Shown: positions 9,771 to 25,841 of the stretch, piece after piece
How positions within the stretch are numbered: the first letter of the stretch is position 1
Layout of the letters: each line of letters opens with the position of its first letter
Assembly: GCA_028532985.1 (NCBI GenBank)
Contig: JANCIK010000001.1
Coordinates: forward strand, 1,922,001-1,986,000
DNA from: Stropharia rugosoannulata
Taxonomy: Eukaryota; Basidiomycota; Agaricomycetes; Agaricales; Strophariaceae
Direction of reading: 5' to 3'
Length of the DNA: 64,000 bases
Position numbers and translations under genes: made by a program
The notes under the pieces: generated by a model
Seen by the model: the letters and a program-made list of their open reading frames with translations, nothing else
Databases searched by the model: none
What the model was told of the DNA's origin: nothing

Positions 9771-12700
9771 GCCGAGGCCTGCATGGCCTTGTATCTTGGT
9801 TTGCTTCTTGTACACATAGCAGTATTTTATTCACTTTTATTTCTCTCTATTTCCCTCATGTACACGGATCCCGAGGTGGATTGCCACATTTTTATTCCAT
9901 TTTCTATCTCTATCTCTTCCTGCAGGGTTGTTTCATCTACATAATGCCTCGCCTCCACCTGCCTGCTTCCCGCCATGTACAACCCAGTGTCAGCATTAGT
10001 ATCTAGACATGTCCATCCTACGTTTACTTTTTGCATATATCATCGTTTCCTTTGTACGCGTTTCTCTGTCTCCTTCTCCATTGTCCCTGTCTCATTCTCG
10101 TCGTCTTTGTTTTGTTGTAACGCTTACATCCACATAGCTACACAAAGAGCTAAATGTACAATATACGAAATCCAAGCGGATTGTTTGCATTCACGTCGTC
10201 TTAGTATCCGCTTCCAGTAGCTACCCGCCCACAATAGCTGAGCGGACAAAAGGTGCACTGCCCGATGGCAACGACGAGGGGTGTACATGCCCGGTTCGAG
10301 GCGCAGGACAATAGGCATGGGGAGCGGCCATTATGCATTGCAGTGGGGCATCCGGTAGGGTTAGGGCAATTTATCGACTCGCAAGCAGCACAAGCCCCGA
10401 GGCGGACGCAGACGCGGAAGCTGATCTGCAGTTGCCCGATGCGGAAGCATCGGCGTCCCGGGACGCGCGGGCCACTTGAGACGCGCGCCGCTGCGTGACA
10501 AATGAAGCGCGCCTGTAATGTGAGTCCCGTGCTGGGCGTGACACTCACAGCAACCCCTGTCTCTCCGCACCCTTCGTCCCCCTCCCGACGTTCGACTGAC
10601 TAGTGTGTCCCCTGCACGACGGGAGCATGGAATGCGACGCCGGAGGACGGGCAGGCATGGCACGGCACGGCCACGGTGCACACGATTGGGATTGGCTAGA
10701 TGGACAAATTCGGCAGCCGAGGTGGCGTGCGTACTACTCTACTCTATGTGCCACTGCGTGCGTGCGTAAGTACGTGCATTCTGTGAGCCGTGACGGGATG
10801 CGTCCTGCGGTGGACACAGGACCCAGATGCCAGCACTGCGATGGGAGATCAGATCACCTGGCCCTCGTCCCCCCCGTCCGGCGTCCGCCATGCGTTGATA
10901 TCATTCTGTCCGAGCTCTTTCTACTTCTTTCTTTGCTTTGCCGTTTCTCCGCCGACACCTAGGGGCTGCGCAAGGGCTGGAGAGCACGGTGTAAAGCGCT
11001 ACAGTAGCCCATAAGCAACGATTGTACGTGCACGAGTATCGAATCGGCGAAGACTAACATACGTGCGCGACACGGACCACGGACCTTCTTCTTTGCTAGG
11101 CAGTCCTGCGCCTGCCTTCTGCCGGGCATGCGGACGGACAGCGGGGGCGCGTGGGGGCATTGCTCACGCGGACCCGCGGTGCGTTCTCGTGCGCTCGATC
11201 GTGGGTCGCACCTCGGAGATGGGTCGGGTTAGGGCTTGAGCGCAGCGGGTTCAAAGGGTATGACGGAGGCGGGGAAGCTGCGGGAAGAAGGGAGCGGGTG
11301 CCATGCCGCGCCCCTCTATCCTCCCCTTTCCCCGTGCACTCTGCCTGGGCTCGCTGTTCAAATACGTACACGGAATGAAATACGCGTCGCAGGGCCAGCT
11401 CGCGGAGCACCCGTGGCGTGGCGTGACGTTCTTTATGAATTTCGCGCATCTCCAACATAGATAGATAGGCGCAGGCGGTTTCAAGCTTTCAAGCTTCACG
11501 CGCTCGTGTCAAGCTTCAGCCAGTCAGCGCTTTTCTCTTTCTTCAAGATCGTCTGATTGCGCACGCAGTGTTCATGATTGGCAGGGCACGAGGCGGAGCG
11601 CTCTCACGGATCGTGGAGATGGGTAAGTGGCATGTCTGCTCCTGCTCTGATTGTCGGCTTGCGTGTACATATATGTGTAGAAGGAGAGCACAGAGGTGAA
11701 GTGAGGTGGATGTCTGCGTGGGTCTTTGGAGCTGCGATAAGGCTTTTCTGCGCGCTCACGGGCAAGGAGACGATGTACATTACGAACCAACGAACGGCGT
11801 GCATCGCGCTCTCGCACGCGCGCGCCTAGCGAGGGGCACCGTGTGCCGGCAGAAGATCTGTGGAGAAGGATGCCGGAGAACATGCCTGCACTGTTACACA
11901 GCAGAATTCTCGAAGCTCAACGATCGACTCGGCTAGACTTGCGCTGACAGAATGCGCTCTCAGGCAGCGGCGTGGGTGCGCCCCGCGTCATGTCCGGACA
12001 GGCTAGGATGCGTGACGTTTTGTGGTTGTGCACAATGTCCACCCCACGCGTGGCACTGTGCGGCCGCACTACACTACGGGACTGCAGCAGAGCGCGCTGT
12101 ATGCGGAATGAGGCTGTTGAAGCTGAAGCTGCATGGTGTACTGCTGCGAAGTCGAATACAAAGTCGACGGCGACTACGGCTGGACCCCGACGGCGGCGGA
12201 GCGTGGCCGGCAGCCTGAAGGTGCTCCGCAGGACGAGCAGTGCTCTCCTCCCGCGATCGCCGTGCTGCGTAGATAAGCATGGTAGCCCGAGCTTGCACCA
12301 CGCACGCCCTCCGCGAAGAATGGACGTTGAGCAGTATGGTGTGTGTGCATCTGCGATCCAAGGAAAGGCGAAGCGCCGCGAAGGCCGCACGGCGAGCGCT
12401 GGGCAGTGGCCGCCCACCGGACGAGAAAGGCATTGGGCTTGCATTATTGCGAGGGCGCCGGATAGGTGTATGGGTGGTGCATGTACGGTTTGGGAGAGGG
12501 CGCTCGTGCGCGTTATGCAGCAGCTTGTAGGAGACGCGCTCGCCGCCGTTCCGGGAAGGGTGGTGTGGGTCCCGGTGGTGTTCCGCGTCCGATGTGGACA
12601 TGTCTTTTCAATTTCCATAATGAATCTCCCCACAGGCACGTCAGTCCCTGCTAGTCCCTGCCCAGGCGCCCTGGGTTTGCACATGACACCTGGCCTGCAT

Positions 12701-12980
12701 AACCTGTCGAGGTAAAACTCTAACTGTGGAGCTGCTGAATTGATATTTTGTGCAGGCGAGTGCTTAGAATGGGTACATTCGCGGTATGCAGAAATTGAGG
12801 CGTTGGCCGTGACCTGCTAATTCAACCGCAGGCGACTGCGCGCGCGCTGGCAGAGTGGCCGGATGTGGTTGGCAAGTTGTACATAGCGAGTGCCCAGGAA
12901 GACGCCGCTGATATCATGTATGACCCGCTGACGCAGTTAGCGACCCACAGTAGCATCTGTATGTACGTCCCTGGTGTCTA
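9771..12980. other. GC-rich non-coding stretch (first part)
   Basis: The first ~350 bases are T-rich and are probably the 3' UTR of the preceding gene. From ~10200 onward the sequence is GC-rich with abundant CG dinucleotides and overlapping open frames of up to 255 codons on both strands at 11917-12715. These overlap each other in several frames, lack domains and lack splice signals flanking conserved blocks, so they are treated as chance products of base composition. Confidence 0.45.
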
Positions 12981-12982
12981 TA

Positions 12983-13613
12983 CTCGTGGTCACAAAAAGT
13001 AACGGTCACATGATTTCATCATTGCGTCTTCACTCGGATTCACGACGCACAATCCACTTCATATCTCTACAACTACATACTCCCATACTACAAAATGTCC
13101 TCTGTAAATACTATACATACTGAGAATGATACTCCGAAAAAGAACCAATTAATCGGACGTGTTTTGGTCAACTAAATAGCAAAATCCGCAGCTGAAGCAA
13201 AAAACATTCCAATTGTAACTGCAAGGAAGATTATTGCAAAGTAAACCCAATTTAAATACCATTGAGCCAGTTTGGCATGACTTCAAGGCTATTTTTTTCT
13301 CTCACCCTTCGTTAAACTCAGTTGATGCACTCAAACACGCAGTCCAAGCCGCATGGGAAGAATTACCAATCAAAAAGATCAACAAGTACATTCTACAAAT
13401 GCCTCAGCGTGTGCAGGCTGTTTTGGAGGCAAAAAATAGTCATACACAATTTTAATTTTTGTTCTATGTAGAGATTAAATTAATCTATATAATGACAAGT
13501 TTTTGTGGCTCAAAATTGATGTTAAAATGAAATATACTTGTAAAATGTCGGAAGTAGGAGGAGGTCAACCCGTGGAAAAATGGTATGTGACCGTTACTTT
13601 TTGTGACCACGAG
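12983..13613. mobile_element. Deleted Tc1/mariner-type DNA transposon
   Basis: A 631-bp element is bounded by perfect 29-bp terminal inverted repeats at 12983-13011 and 13585-13613 (outer ends CTCGTGGTCAC), each flanked by TA (12981-12982 and 13614-13615), the target duplication of this superfamily. Inside are remnants of a transposase on the + strand. Its AT-rich composition contrasts with the GC-rich surroundings, consistent with insertion. It is non-autonomous; perfect repeats suggest fairly recent movement using a transposase supplied elsewhere. Confidence 0.93.
13095..13455 (+). pseudogene. Tc1/mariner transposase remnant, internally deleted
   Basis: Two transposase ends are joined with the middle missing. 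Bases 13095-13240 encode the start of the N-terminal helix-turn-helix region (TPKKNQLIGRVLVN, in-frame stop, then IAKSAAEAKNIPIVTARKI). Directly after, in another frame, 13234-13455 encode the C-terminal end of the DDE domain: PNLNTIEPVWHDFKAIF matches the Tc1 signature around the last catalytic acid, followed by a W...I...MPQRVQAVLEAK tail typical of the family. About 200 residues including the first two catalytic aspartates are absent, and there is a stop in the N-terminal part, so no functional enzyme can be made. Confidence 0.9.
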
Positions 13614-13615
13614 TA

Positions 13616-16600
13616 TGCACGCACTAACTCTGCAAGTAACTTGTACGGGTCTCGCGCACCCGAGTCCCGTTCCCGTTCCCCTTCCGTCTTGTCCTCCCGA
13701 AGCGGAGCTCTGAGGCCCAGAATAAGAACTGCGGTGCACCCTCGACGCCGGCGCCGCGACACTCTGCTGGGTGCTCGCATGACAGCCTCTCTGATGATCT
13801 GACAATCTCCTGGCCGGCGCCGGCTCGACGCCCAATCACCAGTGCCCACTGGCCAGTCACCGGTCGGCGGTGACCATAGACTTGACGGTGCTGCCAAAAG
13901 TAAATCCGCAAGTACGTTCGGGCGCATCCCGTCGCAGGAACCCCGTTTGGGGGGTACAGACTTGCAAAGTTACTTATTAAGTTACTTATTCACCGCCCGG
14001 CAGCGTCATGTTACCACTTTTGGATTTGCGGTGAGTTTTCGGCGATGATGGCTGTCCCGGGGAGACGATCCGGGGCGATCCTCCGGCGTCACAGTGACGA
14101 AAAGTGGCATGCACTTATCACATATTAACATTGAGCATGACGAGTTAAATTGTGGATGTGACGGAGCAGTCTTCGTCAATGCCAACTAGGAGTGATCCTC
14201 TTGACTGTCTGACGTGCTCTGCTGGAACTGACTGCGAGGTAAGTAAGTACCCGTACCTCAAGGGTACTCGTGACCGGCCTGGGCCGGCTTTATAATTATC
14301 GATTCCGACGAGTCGTTACATAACTTGAACCAGTACTACATGAGGTGCGGGGTAGTGGCACGATGACGGCTATTGATTTCGTCTGACGATTCCTGTGTAA
14401 GAAAGTAGGTAGGTAGGTAAGGCGGTGACAATGACTGGGTGGAGCGGTACGAGTCGATGACTTGTGTGGAGGCCGGTGCCGTGCGGCAGCGGGGGGACAG
14501 CGGCTCGGCTTTTGATCCTGATTCAGACGTCGAAGCTTCACTTCATGCAAAGCGATCCGGGGCGATGGCGATCCCCATCATCGCCGTCGACGGTTGAAAC
14601 AAATTATAATCAGTACTTTTAGAGCGACTGCTAGCTCACAAAGGGGCACCCACTAACACAGGACGAAGCTCGAGAGTTGCGAGGATAACTAATCAGACAC
14701 AGTAAGTACTTTGGTCGAGCTGACAACGCGATTAGTCAGGTATTGCAGTAATATGTCGCTGTACCGACGCGGGCTTGCTGCACTGACATGTACATACGTA
14801 CCATGCACAGTCAGCAGACCGTCGTCTCGCGAGCTGAGCGTGGACGTGAAACGCCGTGGGGCAATGAATAGTCACGGTGATAACAATAAATGAATTCGAA
14901 AGTAGCGAATGGTGGCTCATCTAATGCATGTAGTGTAATGTAAGCCGCCGAGGAGGAGGGGCTAGACATTGACGATTCGGAGCTGGTAGAGAACGACACC
15001 GCATCGGTCATCGGCGCGTCCGTCCGTGCTCTGCGAATTTTTTTTTGCAGTGCGCTGTGCTGGGAAGCGGTCAGATATCATGAGTATGTATAAGCACTGA
15101 TTGCCAATATTTGTGTTCGACCGGTTTCAGCTCGTGTAGCAGCAGACGCAGGCGGCTAAATAAGAATAAGTAGGTATGCATCAGCCGCTGCCGCGTGGGC
15201 ATGCGAGCTTTTCTGTGTGCCCGGTGCCCAGCGCCCAGCGCAGCCGCCGGCGAGTCGGAATCGATGCTGTGCGCGTCGCGATGCGGCGACTCGCCCTGGA
15301 CCTGCACCAGGGCGGCGGTGCAGAGCGTTGCATGGTGCTACTAATTGACATTTAGCCCTGCGCTACCTCCTGTAGCGACGGTACACGATGGATCATGAAG
15401 GCGTGACAGGCAGGTGCGCCGGCTGAAGTGCCAGCGAGCAGGTACTTGGTGCGTTCGTAGTGACGGTGCGGCCGTCCTCGGGGAAATATGTCTTTTATTT
15501 CTCCTGTCAAAATTTTTGTCGCTCAATGCGTGATTTGCGGGCGGGAGAAAGGCTTTGACGATCGCGATGCAAATGACTTGCGTTCCATGGGGTTTATGGG
15601 TGTACTATGTTTTTCCGGCAGGAATAGCGCCCTCGGGGGACGCGGAGGTATATCGAGAAAGGGGCAGACTGTAATAGGCGCCCTGGAAATACTATGGCGT
15701 AGAAAAGACAAAAAATCTCGGGGGTACACCGGGCTTATGGTGTTGTCACTCGCATTAGCATTGGCGGGATTACTTCCAAGTGCGCCGACCGCTGGCTGAT
15801 CGTGTCGTGTCGATGAATGGTCGGATAATAATAACATAGTACGAACGCAGGTGGGTGTGGTATCGGGCCCTGGCAAGATGTATCGTCGGCTTTCTTTTTG
15901 GCATGTAGGACATTTGGCGTGTACTACGTGCGCACACTATTTTATGTATTATATCCCTCCACCCCTCAGCTGGCCCTGGGGCCTGATCCGCGCTGATGAG
16001 CGGCCTAGTGCGCGTATGTACTTATTTTGGCGTACGGCGTATACTTATTTTTGCGCGCGGAGAGTTGGGGTTGGGTGATCATGATTCATGATTCGGTAGA
16101 CAGGTGGCATAGACCTAGCTCACCCCTTGGTGCGTGCTATATTAGTACGACTGCAGATCCTCGGATGGGGAGAGGGCCTCCGAGGACGCTAGCTTGTGAG
16201 AGGGAGAGGGCTAGGGGCTAGGGCAGATGTACGGCTCGTCGCGGGCGCAGCAGCAGCGGTGTGCGGGTCCGCGCCGTGCACGGTGCAACATTAATTAATG
16301 AGGTCGAGCTACGCAGCATAAGTTATTAAAATCCACAACGTGCATGAGGCGCCTGTGAGATACTAGCTATTCTGTGCTTTGTATGGTGGATCTCGCTAGT
16401 CCTAAGTATCCGATCTGCGTCGCAAGTTCGATGGGAAGTGCCGATGCTACAAGCGAAATAGAGTTCCAGAGAGTTCCATCCACCCTCCCTCCTCGGCGCC
16501 GACAAAGTTGAAAGGACATACATTTACCCGAAGCGGACGCACATTTCTGTCCGCGATAACAGGACCGCGGCCATGCATGGAGGATTGAGACAGAGCGAGA

Positions 16601-18458
16601 CAGAACGAGCTGCGTACCCCACACCACGCCTGACCCACGCGTCGCTTCCATAACCATCTCCGGCACTGCGCCCGGCGCCGACATTATCCCGCTGCCCAAG
16701 ATGCTATGAGCCACATAGGACACTGGATATACGTAGCATGGAGTCTGAGCTAGAAGGCTACGCATATACGTACTTAGTAGGCGTCAGCAGGCGGCACGCT
16801 GCACACGCGCGGCAGCGGTGCGCTGCATGTGCCTGCTGCGAAGCGGCAGGGGAAGTGTATTGGATGGACAGACAGAGAAGCGTATGAGCGCTTTGTTCTG
16901 GGATGGGGATACAATACGGTGGTGGGATATGTGGGATCTTCGTGCGCTCTATGAACGCAGCGCGTGCATTGCGTGCGGGCTTCTCTTCTGCGAGACACGT
17001 TTGACGAGGCGTGGCGTGCCACCGCGCCGCCCGTGCGTGCGCCGCTATATTTGCGCCGGTGTGCGTGTACCTTCCAGCTAGGCGTCCTGGGCTTCGGGTG
17101 CGCGCGGTATATATTGGACCGAGGGGAGAAAGGGACATAGTGCCTCTGGCCAGGAGACGTGTGCGTCCTCTGTCCAGGGCCACCGTGCATAAGCCACCGC
17201 GCATGCACGCGCACAGAGGGACATTGCGATCTTCCGACTGGCACTGACGTCGCCATTAAGAAACGGGAGTGCGCTAAGGAGGTGCTTCATGATGATATCC
17301 TCCGCGCGTGTGCGTGTGCGCTAGGCATTGCTGCATCCCGCGAGAGGGAGGCGAGGCGGTGTGCCTGCAGCGCAGAGTAACCTTTATTTTTTTGTGGTAC
17401 AGGGACGGATGGACGGGTGTCAGACACGACGGCGGCGGGATCGTCCATCGATCTGCGAGGCGGAGCGCGTGCGCAGGGTGGCACATGTGGGTAGGTGGAC
17501 GCAGCATCATCAGGCTCATATCTCGCAATCACTGGCATTCATTTGAGTTCATTTCTCGGGAAGCAGGTCGCTGGTGTGAATCCGCGCGCAGCGATATAGA
17601 GTGTGTAGGGTAGCTACATACATGGAGTTCATTTTTGCGAATGCATTAGAGCGTCGCACGGGCGATCAGAGGAGAGATATTCCGGTCGGGCGAGGGAGCT
17701 CACGCTGTCACGGGAGGCAGATGTACGTATGTGTGGGACGGAGGGATGTCTGGGACAGGCACGGGGGATTGGCGGACGTGATGGACGAAGGACGAGTGAT
17801 AGATGGGCAGGTGGTCGTCGGCTCCCCGGGGAGGGCCTGCCTGCCGGTGTGCGCTGCGTCTATGCTGCAGCCAGTGAGCTCGCACGCTGTTGGCTTGGCC
17901 CTCGGCTTGCTCCCGCGTCGACTCGCTGCGTTGGGGGTGGCGTCAGGACCAGAGTGATCTGCGGCCCCCCGCGTCCAAGGCGGGTCCGGAAGATATGAAA
18001 GATCGAGGTAATGGGTATTATTATATCGTCAACGGTGCGACGAAGCGAAGAGGCGACCTTCCATGCATGCTGTACGGGCGGCTTCCTCCGTCCCCTCTCA
18101 TGGCGAGACGCACGGGCCTAGAGCGACAGTGCTCGGCTCAGAAAGTGCGGCCGCGCGTATGGCGCACGCAGCCTGGCCGTGGCGAGAAGTGGGTGCAGCG
18201 CCGGAGGGGACGCGCGTGCTCGAGAGCGGGGATGCCGGCCGGAGCGGACGGCGGGTCCGGAAAAGGCAATTGAACTGGGTGAGGCGGTGTGCCGAAACTC
18301 GGCCAAGGAATGGTGGACGCGAGTCCGTGTTTGGCGGTGTTTGTGGCTCGCCCGATTCGGAGGGGATGTGACAGATTGGGTGACAGCCACTCTTTGTGAA
18401 TGCATTGTTGCGTTGGCCAGAGCGCCCTCCTTGCCCTCTTCCCACCACCACCCGTCCA
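13616..18458. other. GC-rich non-coding stretch (second part)
   Basis: No gene is supported in these 4.8 kb. Visible small features are a 14-bp direct repeat CGATCCGGGGCGAT at 14066-14079 and 14553-14566, a doubled TTACTTATTAAG/TTACTTATTCAC near 13971-13993, and the microsatellite at 14405. Open frames up to ~220 codons near 18100-18800 on the minus strand overlap the real gene that starts at 18459 and are shadows of its composition. Confidence 0.45.
14405..14419. repeat. GTAG tetranucleotide microsatellite
   Basis: Three and three-quarter copies of GTAG/GGTA in a row. Short and probably of no function; useful only as a polymorphic marker. Confidence 0.8.
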
Positions 18459-20340
18459 ATGCCTCCCCACCACCCTCCGCCCTCGGGCGACAACGGTGCC
18501 CATCGCGCAAAGAGACGGTATGCCCGCCCCCGCCCCCCTTTCCCATCGCTCACCCCTCCCCGCAGCCGCTTCTCCAAGGAGCAGCTCATCACTAAGCTCA
18601 AGGTCAGTAACCTTATGCCACTCATCAATCGCTCCCTCATCCGCCCCACAGCTCGTCGCAGACCTCGAGTCTGCCCTGCCCCCCACCCTGCCCCCCTCAC
18701 CCCCAGACTCCCGTGCGAGCTCACCGGCTGCCGGTTCCAAGCGGAAGCTTGATTCTTCCTCCGATCCAGACGCCGTCAAGCGGCCCAGGTCCAATCTCCC
18801 CGTAGACCGTCCCCAGCCAAACCGAAACCAGCCCTCCTCCCATCACCAGCCAAACCTCCCTCCGCCCCCGCCCCCTCTACCTAAACCCATACCCCCGACC
18901 CGCATGCAACCCCCTCCGCCTCCTTCACATTTCACTCCCCGCACAGAGCCATGCGAAGATGGCGAGGTCCGCGAAGAGCCCGCTGCTCCAACCCAACCCG
19001 GCCCCCGCAGCTCCAACGTCGCCGTTCCCATAAGACGCCCCAAGAAGGGTAAAGTCAGCACGCGCTACCACGACATGCTGCATGACAAGTACCACAGCGC
19101 AGGCCGCGCCCTCAAATACTCCGGCGATGCCCGCTTCTGGTCTACATACCCTCCGGGCCACAGAGATTATCGCCCGCTGCTCGATCCACCACACCCCAAT
19201 TCTCCCTATCACAAACACGGCGGCGTGATTGCTCGCCTCGAGCTAGTTGATGCTCTTGTATGCTTCACTTATTCAATATGGAACAGAGACTACGCCAGGC
19301 GGAGTTGCAATACGGAAACATGGTCGACGATCGAGGCTTTCCTAGTCTGGTGCAAGCAAAAATGGACAGCTGAAGATGGCATCAGCGATGCAGAACGAGC
19401 TTTCCTGGGTTTAATGCAAGTTGCTTCTTTCCGGCTGTTATCAGATCGCCTCCATTAACATGTTTACTATAGTTGGATGATCGAAGGCTTCATCCAAGGG
19501 CGTAAACTCATCTATTCTCTCAAAACTCATCTCGAGAGCGACATAGAAAAGGTATATGGCAACATGGCGCAGAAGATATCTACCGCTGCCTCCACTGCCA
19601 TCGAAGGCGATCCTGTCTCTGCTGCAAACTTTGGAATTCCCAATGGAAAGGCGCCACCCATGCTACCTTCCCCAAGCAGTGCAAACTCGACCCCCGTGAA
19701 CAGGGACGAAGGTACGCCCAGCAGCTCCAACTCTGTCAACCGTCCCAATCAGGGGCCTCCGCGCCAAACGCCCTATACGGGAAACGTCCCTATCAAACTC
19801 GTCCCGCAACATTTGCGAGAAGGTTCGGCGCCGATCCCACCCCACGTTTTGAACGCTATGGAGGGCGTGACGGAGCCCATCAACCCTACCTTGCTCTACA
19901 GCATTAAATCGTTGGCAGCGGACTACACAGCCTCTTCTTACTGCATCCAAACCTCCCAGCAGAGTCTTAATTTGCCTGTCCTGCGTCGCTGCTTCCCGCG
20001 TACCTGGGCCCGCATGATGTACTCCAACCTGACTCCTTCGGAGGAACACGAGCCTGACTTTGAGGATGAAGAAGGCGAACTGTTTTGGCCCGACGGACCC
20101 ATGACTGGTGAAGGTCTCGGTTGGTTGTGTTTGATGGGCAAGGCAATGATTCATGAGTTCGGCAAAGCATATGGCTACAAAGGCGTCGATGGCGTTGTTC
20201 CTAAGCCAAAACCTCAGGCACAACCGGTCAACGGCCCAGGATCCTCTTCTAGCTCCTCTCGTCAGCATTCACATCAGAGAACTACCTCTAATCAACCACC
20301 TCATCCTAGACCCTCTGGTTCTTCCGGGGCTCCGCGATAG
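18459..20340 (+). CDS. Orphan nuclear-type protein with conserved helical core
   Basis: The family is not recognised. Exons 18459-18602, 18652-19415 and 19473-20340 give 591 residues; intron 2 needs a GC donor (GCAAGT at 19416), since no GT donor gives both frame and usual length. Residues ~48-185 are Pro/Ser-rich with a bipartite-like basic cluster (KRKLDSSSDPDAVKRPR). The central ~185-330 looks folded and helical (YHDMLHDKYHSAGRALKY, ELVDALVCFTYSIWNRDYAR, WSTIEAFLVWCKQKW, IEGFIQGRKLIYSLKTHLE). A second ordered block (~400-520) includes VLRRCFPRTWARMMYSNL and an acidic FEDEEGELFWPDGPM motif, followed by a Ser/Gln/His-rich tail. An in-frame ATG 63 bases upstream (18396) is an alternative start. 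Nuclear location is inferred from the basic cluster only. Confidence 0.75.
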
Positions 20341-24062
<3,722 letters not shown>

Positions 24063-25841
24063 ATTTGCAGATTTTTGAGGCGGCAGAGGGACGGCGTTGG
24101 CCTACTGTCTTTGGACTGTGAGAATAGTTTCGACGTCGAGCGCAATCGTCAGCACAAACTCACCTCGCGGGCTATGTGTTTGTACTTGTTGTGTACACAG
24201 AAAATCAAGGTTTGCGGCTGCGGCAACTGCCGCTCGACTGTACAGTCGCTCAAAATGGCAACTAGTAGTCCTTTCTTGACTCTGTACCACGTTCCCTCCG
24301 TACGCAACTTCGCACACTCTGCCATGCGAATCACGTTGAATGGCGCATTGAAATATTACATTCGCCTTGCTTCAACTTAGCCCACTCTAACTCCTTGTAC
24401 CTTTCCGGTATTATGATCACCTCGACGATAATAAGCCGAGTCGGTGGAACTGTGTATACTCTTGAAAAACTTGACTTCACCTAGCTTGGACAACAGCTAT
24501 ACATGTGCATGAATCTTAATGGGATGTGTAGTTGCTTGCTTCTTGAACGATCCCCCAAGTCCTGGTCACTGTATCTATTATATACACTATGCCACTAACG
24601 TTCAGAAAACACATGAGGTCTTGACTATGTTCCATTGTCTATTCTGAAAATAAATACTGATTGCATCCCATTCTCAACCATCCACAGCTGCCTTTTCACT
24701 GACCTTTTAATTAGGAATGACTGGACTAAAATGAATTGACTGTAATAATAATGTAGATAAGTAATATATACATAACATTCACTGGATTATTTCCGGTTGG
24801 AAGTAGGATTGGTAAGCTGACTTCCCTGCAGATAAGTTCCTTCCTCATTCAGATGTATTCAGAGTTGATTAATGTGTAGGTGAAAGGGATATGATTATGC
24901 CAGTGTGTTTCTATGTAAATACTTCCCTGTGGATACGCTTTGTTCTTATGTATAGTTAACCGCCTCCTAAATTCAAATATTCAAATGAAGCTGGTGCATC
25001 TAAATACAATATATGTCAAATATACATATGTAGCTCATTCTTTGGGCACTAGTAAGTTCTGTATCGCCTGTTAAAGAAGACGGTGACTACACTGCCTAAT
25101 ACCATCGATGACTAGATGGTTTCATATAAATAACTTGTTCATTTTCTTTCTCGACCTCTTACTTTTGTTGTCAGTGTATTAAATTGCCTAATTTTTCAGA
25201 GAAATATTGCTCTACATGCCAACTTTCAATGTGTGTGTACACAGCCACGTCCAACAGCCAACCCTGCCACTGCCAGCCTGCCCAACCTGGCCCTGCCGAG
25301 TGCGCAGTGCCAAGTAATCAATCAATCACTTCGGCAAACTGCAAGGTTCCCATAACTCAACTATTTTTAGACTTCCAATCCAACATCTCAGGCAGCGCTG
25401 AACAGCCCGAAATTTCAAAAGGAGTGAGCATACAAGCAAGATAATTATGATCCTCATTGTTTATATAAAAATGGTTCGTTTTCAGTCATTTTGTTTGAAT
25501 CAAGTACTGCGCGCAATTGAGAAGATGAGCTTCAGGGTTGTCAATCCCTCGGAATAGTGCAACTTGTTGTGAATTTGATAGAAGACGTTTCGAATTCGCG
25601 CTGAACAGAACCTGGGCCACGGATATACAACTGGTCTAAATAAGCCACCCTACTTTGATGACGGAGGAGAGTGACCGTGCATTGTAGATCGATGTGGACC
25701 GGCATTTCGGCGCCCAGCGGAGCGTTCCAAACAAATCTTCAATTGAATTTGAACGCTCGTCGCTACCCACAGCCTCATTCATCTCTCTTTCCTGTCCTTC
25801 ATCCTCCTTCAGCCATTACTGCTTCATCCTTGAACATATAC
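24063..25841. other. Divergent intergenic region
   Basis: It separates divergent RPS5 (-) and the first secreted-protein gene (+). The RPS5 promoter should lie at 24063-24400. The middle (24400-25200) is AT-rich with no open frames worth noting. Just before 25842 a C/T-rich stretch (TCTCTCTTTCCTGTCCTTCATCC region, about 25775-25825) fits a leader for the secreted-protein gene, with a possible TATA-like TCTAAATAAG at ~25634. Confidence 0.4.

Noticed and set aside
10280..10310. GGTTCGAGG word resembling a tRNA B box
   Set aside because: The consensus GGTTCGANTCC is not met and no cloverleaf could be drawn around it.
11917..12715. Overlapping open frames of 255 (-), 247 (+) and 175 (-) codons
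   Set aside because: They overlap in several frames of GC-rich DNA where stops are rare, contain no domain, and their products are Arg/Ala/Pro/Cys-rich without order. No splice sites extend them.
18098..18794. Minus-strand open frames of about 210 codons
   Set aside because: They lie opposite the first exons of the gene starting at 18459, whose splicing and codon use are convincing; they are composition shadows.
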